DNA from: an uncultured Eubacteriales bacterium
Lineage (GTDB): Bacteria; Bacillota; Clostridia; Oscillospirales; Oscillospiraceae
DNA: 17,897 nucleotides
Assembly (NCBI GenBank): GCA_900544295.1
Contig: UQUO01000038.1
Location: forward strand, 1-17,897
Direction of reading: 5' to 3'
Part shown: one piece after another, positions 1 through 7,015 of the stretch
Layout: each line of letters starts with the position of its first letter
How positions within the stretch are numbered: the first letter of the stretch is position 1
Translations under genes and position numbers: made by a program
The notes under the pieces: generated by a model
Database searches by the model: none
Told to the model about the DNA's origin: nothing
Seen by the model: only the letters and a program-made list of their open reading frames with translations

Positions 1-20
1 AAGCGTTTTTCTTTGGGGCT

Positions 21-60
21 CCACCCCGTTTCTTTGGGCAAGACCAAAGAAATGGGGTGG
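21..60. repeat. Long perfect stem-loop downstream of metH
   Basis: Bases 21-37 pair with 44-60 over 17 consecutive positions (one G-T wobble at 28/53) around a six-base loop (38-43). The ten-base string TTTCTTTGGG occurs twice, at 8-17 and 29-38, so the right arm could pair with either copy. Neither strand has a T-run directly after the stem, so it is not a classical intrinsic terminator, though it lies 3' of metH. It could be a dispersed palindromic repeat or a 3'-end protecting hairpin. In 61-196, between this stem and the metH stop, I see no gene and no convincing signal. Confidence 0.7.
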
Positions 61-196
61 AACAGGCAGACTAAGGTAAAAACTATCAGCAACGTATAGG
101 CGAGTTCCTGAAACCCACCCTCGGGCGGACCTGGAACCCCGCCCCTACAGTGGCTGTACGTTCCTCCCAGCCCCAAGCCACGCTCGCTCTCCGCGG

Positions 197-2572
197 TCAG
201 CAAACCTCCTTGGCGTATCGTACAGAGGCCATGGCGTCAGGGGCATAGAAGTCCGCGCCCATCTCGCGGGCGTAGTCCTCCGTCAGCACCGCACCGCCTA
301 CCATTATCTTCACCCCGGGGACGCGCTCGCGCAGGAGCGCTATCGTTTCGGCCATGGCAGCCACGGTGGTAGTCATAAGCGCCGAGAGACCGACCAGGCG
401 CACGCCGGGCTCCCGCGCCGCCTCCAGCACCGCCTCGGGCGCAACGTCCTTGCCCAGGTCGCGCACCTCAAAGCCGTAGTTCTCCAGCAGCGTGCGCACG
501 ATGTTCTTGCCTATGTCGTGGATGTCGCCCTTTACGGTGGCAATGACTATCTTTCCCTCGCAGCCGCTGCCGCCTCCGGACTTCATGCCCGCCTTCAGCG
601 CCTCAAAGGCCGCGCCCGCCGCCTCCGCGCTCATCAGCAGCTGGGGCAGATAGAGCGTGCCGGTCTCAAAGCCCTTCCCCACGCTGTCCAGCGCCGGGAT
701 GAGCTCGCGGTTTATGACCTCCAGCGGCTCCGCGCCGCCCTCGACAAGGCGTTTCGCCTCCGCGGCGGCAGCCTGAGCGAGGCCCTTCTCTATGCACGCG
801 CCCAGCGGCAGGCCGGCTGCGGCCGCCGGTTTGGCAGGCTCTGTGTTCGACTCGTGGGCGATGTAGTCCTCGCACCTTGCGTCCCGGGCGGAGAGCACGG
901 CCCAGGCGCGCCAGGCGCTCATCATCGCCGGCGATAGCGGGTTCATGATGGCGCAGTCGAGCCCCGCCTCCAGGGCCAGGGTCAGGAAGGCGGAGTTTAT
1001 CTTCTCCCGCGCGGGCAGGCCGAAGCTCACGTTCGAAACGCCCAGCGTCGTGCGCCCGCCCGCCTCGTGGATGCGGTGCAGGGCCTCCAGCGTCACCCTC
1101 GCGGCCTCGGGTTCCGAGGAAACGGTGAGGGTCAGCGTGTCGATGACGACGTCCTCGCGCGCGATGCCGTGCTCCGCCGCCGCGGCCCAGATGCGCTCGG
1201 CGCAGCTCACGCGGCCCTCGGCCGTCTCCGGTATGCCTCCCTCGTCCAGCGTGAGGCCGACGACCACGCCGCCGTATTTCTTCACGAGGGGCAGGACGGC
1301 GGCCAGGCTCTCGGCCTTTGCGCTCACGGAGTTTATCATCGGCTTGCCGTTATAGCGGCGCATGGCCCGCTCCAGGGCCCTGGGATCGGAGCTGTCCAGC
1401 TGCAGCGGCAGGGCCGTGACGCCCTGCAGGGCGCAGACGGCGCGCTCCAGGGTCTCGGCCTCATCCACGCCGGGCAGGCCGACGTTCACGTCCAGGATGT
1501 GCGCGCCCGCCTCCTCCTGGGCCAGGCCCTCGGAGAGCAGGTATTCAAGCCGGCCCGATCTCAGGGCCTCCTTGAGCTTGGGCTTTCCCGTGGGATTTAT
1601 CCGCTCGCCCACGATGACGGGGCCGCGGCCCAGCTCCACAGCGGTCGAGAAGGAGGAGACGATGGTTTTGCGGTTTCTCTCCGGCGGGGCAAAGGGCAGG
1701 CCGCCGCACTCGCGGACAAGGGCCGCGATGTGCTCCGGCGTCGTGCCGCAGCAGCCGCCCAGCAGCTGCGCGCCGGCCAGGGCTATCTCTCTCATGCCCC
1801 GCGCAAAATCCTCCGGCCCCAGATCGAACACCGTCTGCCCGTCCACTGAGCGCGGCAGGCCCGCATTCGGCGCCGCCGCCACGGGCAGGCTCGCCGCCGC
1901 GGCGAAGCGCCGCGCCGCGGGCAGCATCTCCGCCGGGCCGAGCCCGCAGTTCAGGCCCAGGGCGTCCACGCCCAGGCCCTCCAGCAGCGCCGTCACGCTC
2001 TCGGGCGTGCCGCCCGTCAGCATACGCGCCTTCTCGTCGAAGGCGGCGGTGGCGATGACGGGCAGGGCGCAGTTCTCCTTCGCGGCGAGGACGGCGGCCT
2101 TCAGCTCATAGCTGTCGCCCATCGTCTCTATGACGACGAGGTCCGCGCCCGCCTGCGCGCCGCAGCTCACGACCTCGGCAAAGAGCGCGACGGCGTCCTC
2201 AAAGTCGAGGTCGCCCAGGGGCTTCAGGAGTTTGCCCGAGGGACCGATGTCAAGGGCGACCCAGGAGCTGTCCTCCCGGCCGCAGGCTTTTTGCGCCGAT
2301 TTGGCAATGTTCACCGCCGATCTGACGACTTCTTCGAGCGCAAACTCGCCGCCCTCGGGGTACTTGAGCCGGTTCGCGCCGAAGGTGTTCGTGTATATGA
2401 TGTCCGCACCCGCGTCAAGATAGGCGCGGTGCAGGCTCTCTATCCGCTCCGGGTGCAGGATGTTCCAGGTCTCGGGCCGCTCGCCGGCCCTGAGGCCCAT
2501 TTTTTGCAGGCTGGTGCCTGTGCCGCCGTCGAGGAAGAGCCGCCGCTTTCCCAGGGCTTCCCTGATGTCCAT
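197..2572 (-). CDS. metH: Cobalamin-dependent methionine synthase without the reactivation domain
   Basis: This cytoplasmic enzyme moves the methyl group of 5-methyl-THF through protein-bound cobalamin to homocysteine, giving methionine. Domains in order: homocysteine-binding barrel (about 1-290) with the zinc ligands Cys209 in GLNCG and Cys274/Cys275 in GGCCGTTPEH; pterin-binding barrel (about 315-570, with ERINPTGK and DVNVG); a helical B12 cap (about 590-665); and the B12 domain (672-791) with DIHDIGKN, whose His685 is the expected cobalt ligand, and the GLSALMTTT loop. At 791 residues it ends after the B12 domain, like the short MetH of Thermotoga (about 770) rather than the roughly 1,230-residue E. 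coli form. The missing reactivation domain is the separate gene just upstream. The ATG at 2572 follows AGGAGG by about 9 bases. It is last in the metF operon, and no U-run terminator is visible after its stop. Confidence 0.96.
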   Translation of the reverse strand: MDIREALGKRRLFLDGGTGTSLQKMGLRAGERPETWNILHPERIESLHRAYLDAGADIIYTNTFGANRLKYPEGGEFALEEVVRSAVNIAKSAQKACGREDSSWVALDIGPSGKLLKPLGDLDFEDAVALFAEVVSCGAQAGADLVVIETMGDSYELKAAVLAAKENCALPVIATAAFDEKARMLTGGTPESVTALLEGLGVDALGLNCGLGPAEMLPAARRFAAAASLPVAAAPNAGLPRSVDGQTVFDLGPEDFARGMREIALAGAQLLGGCCGTTPEHIAALVRECGGLPFAPPERNRKTIVSSFSTAVELGRGPVIVGERINPTGKPKLKEALRSGRLEYLLSEGLAQEEAGAHILDVNVGLPGVDEAETLERAVCALQGVTALPLQLDSSDPRALERAMRRYNGKPMINSVSAKAESLAAVLPLVKKYGGVVVGLTLDEGGIPETAEGRVSCAERIWAAAAEHGIAREDVVIDTLTLTVSSEPEAARVTLEALHRIHEAGGRTTLGVSNVSFGLPAREKINSAFLTLALEAGLDCAIMNPLSPAMMSAWRAWAVLSARDARCEDYIAHESNTEPAKPAAAAGLPLGACIEKGLAQAAAAEAKRLVEGGAEPLEVINRELIPALDSVGKGFETGTLYLPQLLMSAEAAGAAFEALKAGMKSGGGSGCEGKIVIATVKGDIHDIGKNIVRTLLENYGFEVRDLGKDVAPEAVLEAAREPGVRLVGLSALMTTTVAAMAETIALLRERVPGVKIMVGGAVLTEDYAREMGADFYAPDAMASVRYAKEVC

Positions 2573-2574
2573 CT

Positions 2575-3228
2575 CTACTGCCTCCTGAATCCGCAGTTTT
2601 GCTTATCGCAGTCTTCACAGCCCCCGGCCGTGCTGCCCTCCGTCTCCGCGATGCCTATGACGGCTGTCACGGACTTCATGGGCGCCAGCATGCAGCTGTC
2701 CGTCACCGTGAGCCCGATGCGGCGGGGAGTGTCCAGCTCCCGCGCGATGTCGCGCTGGTGCTCTATCGAAAAGTCGCCGTAACCAGGGCTGAACCTCGGC
2801 CTGAGCTTCAGGCCGCGCTCTGCCGCCCCGGCCCGGAGCCGCTCGTTTTCCTCGTCGCAGCAGTCCTCAATGAGCGCCGCGGCGGCGGCCTGCGCGGCGG
2901 CGGCCTCGCTCACGCGGCCCAGGGCGGTAAGCCCGGATATGAGCCTGTCCACGCCCGCGCCGAGCGTGGCCGCAAACAGGTAAACGCCCGCGCATCCGTC
3001 GAGATTCCGGCGGAGCGCGGCGCTTTTTATGAGTATGCCGCCTATGTCCAGCGTGTTTTCGGCCGGGAAGCTCAGGCCAAGCCGCCGGCAGACGCACCTC
3101 GGCTCCGCAGCCTCGCGCACCCCGGCCTCGGCGCGCTCTATGAGCCGGAGCGCCTCGCCCTCGGGCCGCGCGCCGTTCCTATAGCCGAGATAGCGGTATA
3201 TCTCCCGCCAGTTGGGCGTGTCTCTCAC
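2575..3228 (-). CDS. Stand-alone MetH reactivation-domain protein
   Basis: A 217-residue protein resembling the C-terminal activation (AdoMet-binding) domain of B12-dependent methionine synthase. That domain reductively remethylates cobalamin when it has been oxidised. The recognisable core is RPRFSPGYGDFSIEHQR (residues 143-159) followed by GLTVTDSCMLAPMKSVTAV (172-190). This corresponds to the GYP...LT(E/D)S..M.P..SV signature of the activation domain. The C terminus holds a cysteine cluster, CEDCDKQNC (204-212), which I recall from clostridial members of this family and which may bind metal or a cluster (inference). The start is a GTG that overlaps the metF stop as GTGA (3225-3228), with GGAG about 10 bases upstream, so translation is probably coupled to metF. 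It ends 2 bases before metH. The function is assigned from family and neighbours; activity is not shown. Confidence 0.88.
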   Translation of the reverse strand: MRDTPNWREIYRYLGYRNGARPEGEALRLIERAEAGVREAAEPRCVCRRLGLSFPAENTLDIGGILIKSAALRRNLDGCAGVYLFAATLGAGVDRLISGLTALGRVSEAAAAQAAAAALIEDCCDEENERLRAGAAERGLKLRPRFSPGYGDFSIEHQRDIARELDTPRRIGLTVTDSCMLAPMKSVTAVIGIAETEGSTAGGCEDCDKQNCGFRRQ

Positions 3229-4085
3229 TTGAGCAGCTCCGATAGGCTCGCGTGGATGCCCTGGGCGACCTCGGGCTTGTTCATGGTGAAGACGTGGATG
3301 TGGTTCACGCCATTGGCGATGAGGTCTATTATCTGGCCCGTGGCGTAGGCCACGCCCGCCTGGCGCATGGCCGCCGGGTCGCTGCCGAAGCGGTCCACCA
3401 CGGCCTTGAACTTCTCGGGCAGGTAGTTGCCCGACAGCTGGGTTATGCGCTTGACCTGCTTGGCGTTCGTCACCGGCATTATGCCCGCGATGACGGGCAC
3501 TTCTATGCCCTGCTCGCGGATGCGGTAGAGGAAGTTATAGAAGATGCTGTTGTCGAAGAACATCTGCGTGATGAGGAACTCGCAGCCGGCCTCCACCTTC
3601 TCCTTGAGGTGCTGGATGTCGTTTATCTTTCCGCCGGCCTCGGGGTGTCCCTCGGGATAGCAGGCGCCGCCGACGCAGAAGTCGCCCTGCGCCTTGATAT
3701 CGCGCACCAGCTCGGGGGCGTATTTGTAGTCCTCGCAGGCAGGCCCCTCCAGCGGGATGTCGCCGCGCAGGGCCAGTATGTTCTCCACGCCGTGGGCCTT
3801 CAGCTCTGCCAGTACCCTCGCGACCTGCTCCCGCGTGGAGGAAACGCAGGTCAGGTGCGCCAGGGACTCCACGCCGAAGCGCCGCGAGATGTCCGAGGCC
3901 AGCTCCACCGTGTAGGCGCTCCTGCCGCCGCCCGCGCCGTAGGTCACGCTCATGAACGCCGGCCGCAGCTCGGCTATGGCGCGCGCCTTCTCCGCCACCG
4001 ACTCGTAGCTGTCCCCCGCCCGCGGCGGAAAGACCTCGTAGGTCAGCGTTACCTTGTCCTCTTTGAGTATGTCGCTTATCTTCAT
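3225..4085 (-). CDS. metF: 5,10-methylenetetrahydrofolate reductase
   Basis: A flavoprotein that reduces 5,10-methylene-THF to 5-methyl-THF, the methyl donor for the MetH encoded two genes downstream. At 286 residues it is a normal bacterial single-domain MTHFR barrel. Visible family marks: YEVFPPR with the catalytic-type Glu17; SVTYGAGGG (46-54); LTCVSSTREQV (78-88); LALRGD (104-109), whose Asp sits near the flavin; QMFFD (174-178); and GIMPVTN (201-207). The ATG at 4085 follows a purine-rich GAAGGGGAAG stretch. It is the first gene of the three-gene minus-strand methionine operon, and its TGA overlaps the GTG start of the reactivation protein. In clostridia MetF can also serve one-carbon metabolism with an unusual electron donor, but the metH neighbours point to methionine synthesis. 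No S-box or cobalamin riboswitch fits in the short leader. Confidence 0.96.
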   Translation of the reverse strand: MKISDILKEDKVTLTYEVFPPRAGDSYESVAEKARAIAELRPAFMSVTYGAGGGRSAYTVELASDISRRFGVESLAHLTCVSSTREQVARVLAELKAHGVENILALRGDIPLEGPACEDYKYAPELVRDIKAQGDFCVGGACYPEGHPEAGGKINDIQHLKEKVEAGCEFLITQMFFDNSIFYNFLYRIREQGIEVPVIAGIMPVTNAKQVKRITQLSGNYLPEKFKAVVDRFGSDPAAMRQAGVAYATGQIIDLIANGVNHIHVFTMNKPEVAQGIHASLSELLK

Positions 4086-4121
4086 TGCCGCTTCTTCCCC
4101 TTCAAAAAATACTAATGTAAT

Positions 4122-4130
4122 AATATATCA
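4122..4130 (-). promoter_or_regulatory. Candidate extended -10 promoter of the metF operon
   Basis: Read on the minus strand, this is TGATATATT: a TG dinucleotide one base before a TATATT hexamer, which matches an extended -10 element. It lies 37 bases upstream of the metF ATG in an AT-rich stretch. No good -35 hexamer is placed 16-18 bases further up, which an extended -10 can tolerate. The call rests on motif match and position only. Confidence 0.5.
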
Positions 4131-4143
4131 CAGCCATTTCCAA

Positions 4144-4169
4144 AACGCACGGATTTTTTCGGGTGCGTT
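4144..4169. promoter_or_regulatory. Inverted repeat, possible operator between divergent operons
   Basis: AACGCAC (4144-4150) and GTGCGTT (4163-4169) are perfect 7-base inverted arms around 12 bases. The site lies between the divergent metF and oxidoreductase operons, upstream of the candidate metF -10. This placement would suit a regulator that binds as a dimer. Such a short dyad can occur by chance, and no regulator gene is adjacent to name it. Confidence 0.35.
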
Positions 4170-4211
4170 AAATTTTTGATTTTCCCTCTTCCATTTTCCG
4201 GCCGCCTGGTT

Positions 4212-4217
4212 TATACT
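4212..4217 (+). promoter_or_regulatory. Candidate -10 box for the oxidoreductase pair
   Basis: TATACT lies about 45 bases upstream of the TTG start of the flavoprotein gene and differs by one base from TATAAT. The -35 region about 17-18 bases upstream (near TTCCAT) is a poor match, so this promoter would be weak or activator-dependent. Confidence 0.35.
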
Positions 4218-4261
4218 CGTGGTATGGCCACAGATTATTTTGAAAGGCACGGTGATATGAT

Positions 4262-5797
4262 TTGGCAGCTTTGCATTACGATGCCGTAGTCATAGGCGCG
4301 GGCAACGGCGGCCTGGCCGCGGCGCTCACGCTGGCGGATGCCGGCAAGAAGGTGCTGCTCGCTGAAAGGCACAACCTCCCCGGCGGCTTCGCCACCAGCT
4401 TCGTCCGCGGCCGCTTCGAGTTCGAGGCCTCGCTGCACGAGCTCTGCGACTTCGGCACCCCCGGCAGCAGCGGCAACCTCTACGCCCTTTTTGAGGAGCT
4501 GGGCGTCCTCGACAAGATAGAATTCGTCACGGTCCCCGAAGCCTACAGGGTCATCACCCTCGACACCGGAGAGGACTACACCATGCCCTTCGGCGTGCAG
4601 AATTTCATCGACAAGATGGAGAGCTACGTCCCCGGCAGCCGTGAATCGACCGCCACCTTCTTCGCCCTGGCGGACGAGTGCCGCAGGGCCATGGCCTATC
4701 TAACCCAGATGCGCGGCAATCCCGACACCGCCGTGCTCAAAAGCGAGTACCCCAACTTCATGCGCGTCGCCGCCTACCCCATAGACAAGGTCCTGAACGC
4801 CATCAAAATGCCCAAGAAGGCACAGGAGATACTAAACGTCTACTGGTCCTATCTCGGCACGCCCGAGGACCAGCTCAGTTTCCTGCACTACGCCCTGATG
4901 GTGAACCTCTATATCACCCACGGCGCGCAGATCCCAAAGAACCGCTCCCACGGCATCAGCTGCGCCCTGGCCGACACCATCCTCGAAAAGGGCGGCGAGA
5001 TATGGTATAACTCCGAGGTGGAGCACATCATCACGAAAAACGGCCGTGTCGCCGGCGTGCGTTTCGCGGACGGCAAGGAGGTCGCCACGGAACACGTCGT
5101 CAGCAACGCCTCCCCCCACCTCGTCTACGGCAGGATGGTGGACCCCAAGGACATCCCGGAGGAAGAGCTCAAGCTCGCCAACGCCCGCGGCCTCGCCGGG
5201 CGCGGCGTCTCCATGTTCCTCGGCCTCAACAAGTCCCCCGAGGAGCTGGGCCTGCACGACTACAGCTACTTCATCTACCACTCCCTCGACACCAAGGCCG
5301 AGTTCGGCGGCATGGAGACCATCGAGAACCCCGCGCAGGTCACGGTCTGCCTGAACGCCGCCCTGCCCGACTGCTCGCCCAAGGGCACGACCATACTCTA
5401 CTTCACCTCGCTCTACTTCTCCGACTTCTTCGGCGGCCTCGCCAACGCTGAGAACTACTTCGACATAAAGGAGAAGATGGCAAACTGCCTCATAGACGGC
5501 TTCGAGCGCGCTACCGGTGCGAAGATACGCGACGCCATAGAGGAGATAGAGGTCGGCTCGCCCGTCACCTACGCCCACTACACCGGCGCGCCCCAGGGCG
5601 CCATCTACGGCTACCTGCTCACGGGCCTCGACAACATGATGCCGCGCATCATGTGCATGTACAACGAAAAACACCTGCCCGGCCTCCACTTCTGCGGCGG
5701 CCACGCCATGCGGGGCTCCGGCTACAACTCCTCCTACCAGTCCGGCAACCTCGCCGCAAAGTTCACGCTCATGGACATGAAGAAGGAGGCTGAGTAA
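4262..5797 (+). CDS. CrtI/phytoene-desaturase-like FAD oxidoreductase
   Basis: A 511-residue flavoprotein of the phytoene desaturase / carotenoid isomerase / retinol saturase superfamily. The N terminus has the dinucleotide-binding fold: VVIGAGNGGLAAALTLADAG with the GxGxxG at 12-17, Glu35 to hold the FAD ribose, and the NLPGGFATS family signature (38-46). The C terminus carries the second FAD contact, GLHFCGGHAMRGSGYNSSYQ (474-493). The start must be TTG at 4262: the same frame has a stop at 4253, there is no in-frame ATG between, and GGTGA sits six bases upstream. The downstream gene starts one base after the stop and encodes a reductase with a ferredoxin domain, which probably delivers electrons to this enzyme. 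No carotenoid synthesis genes are nearby, so the substrate is unknown; saturation or isomerisation of a polyene or other lipid is a guess from the family. Confidence 0.85.
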   Translation: MAALHYDAVVIGAGNGGLAAALTLADAGKKVLLAERHNLPGGFATSFVRGRFEFEASLHELCDFGTPGSSGNLYALFEELGVLDKIEFVTVPEAYRVITLDTGEDYTMPFGVQNFIDKMESYVPGSRESTATFFALADECRRAMAYLTQMRGNPDTAVLKSEYPNFMRVAAYPIDKVLNAIKMPKKAQEILNVYWSYLGTPEDQLSFLHYALMVNLYITHGAQIPKNRSHGISCALADTILEKGGEIWYNSEVEHIITKNGRVAGVRFADGKEVATEHVVSNASPHLVYGRMVDPKDIPEEELKLANARGLAGRGVSMFLGLNKSPEELGLHDYSYFIYHSLDTKAEFGGMETIENPAQVTVCLNAALPDCSPKGTTILYFTSLYFSDFFGGLANAENYFDIKEKMANCLIDGFERATGAKIRDAIEEIEVGSPVTYAHYTGAPQGAIYGYLLTGLDNMMPRIMCMYNEKHLPGLHFCGGHAMRGSGYNSSYQSGNLAAKFTLMDMKKEAE

Positions 5798-5798
5798 G

Positions 5799-6971
5799 AT
5801 GAATGTAAAGGTCGGACTCATCGGCGTTTTCGACATGCTGAAATTCAAGAACCTCCGCAAGAACCGCGCGGAGATGATAGCCTCCGCCGAGGCCAAGCCC
5901 CTGCCCGGGACCTACCGCGTGAACGAGCTGGCCAAGAGGCTGCACCCCGCGGCGCAGTACCTCAAAATAGCCGAGATCGTCCAGGAGACGCACGACGCCA
6001 AGAGCTTCGTCCTCGTCCCGGACGAGGAGGCGGGGACGCGCGAGCTCGCGCCCTTCAAGGCAGGCAGCTACATAAACGTCCGCACGACGCTCGCCGGCTC
6101 CGTCGCCCGGCGCACCTACTCCCTCTCCTCCAGCCCGAAGGAGGCGCTTGAGGGCAAATACCGCATCACCGTAAAGCTCAAGGAGGGCGGCTTCCTCTCC
6201 GCCTGGCTGCACAATGAGGCCAAGGTGGGCGACAAGCTCACCGCCACGGAGCCCGGCGGTCACGTCACGCACTCCGGCATCCGCGACTGCAAAAAGGTCG
6301 TCGCCCTCGCGGGCGGCAGCGGCATTACACCTTTCATGTCCATGGCCAAGGCCATAGACGAGGGCACAGAGGACTTTGAAATGACCCTGCTCTACGGCGC
6401 GCGGACCGAGGCCGACCTCGTCTTCAGGGCCGACTTTGACGCCATCGCCGCCCGCTGCCCGAAGGTGAAGGTCGTCTACGTCCTCAGCGAGGAGCAGAAG
6501 GAGGGCTTCGAGGCCGGCTTCATCACGGCGGAGCTCATAAAAAGATACACCGGGGCGGAGCAGTTCAGCATCTACGCCGTAGGCCCGGGCGCGATGTGCG
6601 ACTTCCTCGACCGCGAGCTGCCCAAGCTCGGCCTCGCGCAGAAATTCATCCGCATGGAGCGCACCGAGGACGTCTGCGACGCGGGCGAAGTTAAGGACTA
6701 TACGCTCACCGTACACTATCGCGACGAGCTGCACACCATCCCCGCAAGAAGCGACGAGACGGTGCTCACCGCCTTTGAGCGCGCGGGTCTCGCCGTGAAC
6801 AACAAGTGCCGCGTGGGCTACTGCGGCTTCTGCCGCAGCCGCCTCGTGAAGGGCGAGTACCACGCTAACCGCTACGAGCAGCTGCGCATAGCGGATAAGC
6901 AGTTCCACTACTTCCACCCCTGCTGCTCCTACCCCATGTCCGACATGGAGATAGAGGTCTACAGCAGATAA
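5799..6971 (+). CDS. FNR-type flavin reductase with C-terminal [2Fe-2S] ferredoxin domain
   Basis: A 390-residue electron-transfer protein. After an N-terminal stretch of about 50 residues not seen in simple reductases comes an FAD-binding barrel (about 55-155) with RRTYSLSSSP at 104-113 (the R-x-Y-S flavin motif). Then comes an NAD(P)H-binding domain with GGSGITPFMSM (172-182) and a YAVGP element (259-263). The C-terminal plant-type ferredoxin domain (about 300-390) has Cys337, Cys342 and Cys345 in C-x4-C-x2-C, and a fourth ligand at Cys375 or Cys376. This is the layout of phenol hydroxylase or CDP-6-deoxy-delta-3,4-glucoseen reductase-type single-chain reductases. AGGAGG ends 9 bases before the ATG and lies inside the preceding gene. 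The one-base gap to the CrtI-like gene and the shared terminator indicate co-expression and suggest that the two work as a redox pair (inference). Confidence 0.88.
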   Translation: MNVKVGLIGVFDMLKFKNLRKNRAEMIASAEAKPLPGTYRVNELAKRLHPAAQYLKIAEIVQETHDAKSFVLVPDEEAGTRELAPFKAGSYINVRTTLAGSVARRTYSLSSSPKEALEGKYRITVKLKEGGFLSAWLHNEAKVGDKLTATEPGGHVTHSGIRDCKKVVALAGGSGITPFMSMAKAIDEGTEDFEMTLLYGARTEADLVFRADFDAIAARCPKVKVVYVLSEEQKEGFEAGFITAELIKRYTGAEQFSIYAVGPGAMCDFLDRELPKLGLAQKFIRMERTEDVCDAGEVKDYTLTVHYRDELHTIPARSDETVLTAFERAGLAVNNKCRVGYCGFCRSRLVKGEYHANRYEQLRIADKQFHYFHPCCSYPMSDMEIEVYSR

Positions 6972-6982
6972 AGCCGAAAAAA

Positions 6983-7010
6983 GGACCGCCCGGCGGGCGG
7001 TCCCTTTTTA
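6983..7010. terminator. Bidirectional intrinsic terminator
   Basis: GGACCGCCC (6983-6991) pairs perfectly with GGGCGGTCC (6995-7003) around a GGC loop. On the plus strand CTTTTTA follows; on the minus strand the run of six A at 6977-6982 gives TTTTTT. It therefore ends both the plus-strand oxidoreductase operon and the convergent minus-strand acyltransferase gene. Confidence 0.9.
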
Positions 7011-7015
7011 TCATC

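Noticed and set aside
4086..4261. SAM or cobalamin riboswitch ahead of the methionine operon
   Set aside because: The leader between the candidate start point and metF is only about 30 bases. No S-box or B12-box sequence is present.
4832..6917. Two long minus-strand open frames opposite the oxidoreductase pair
   Set aside because: Composition is typical of antisense frames in GC-rich DNA. The plus-strand proteins have clear FAD, NAD(P) and Fe-S motifs.
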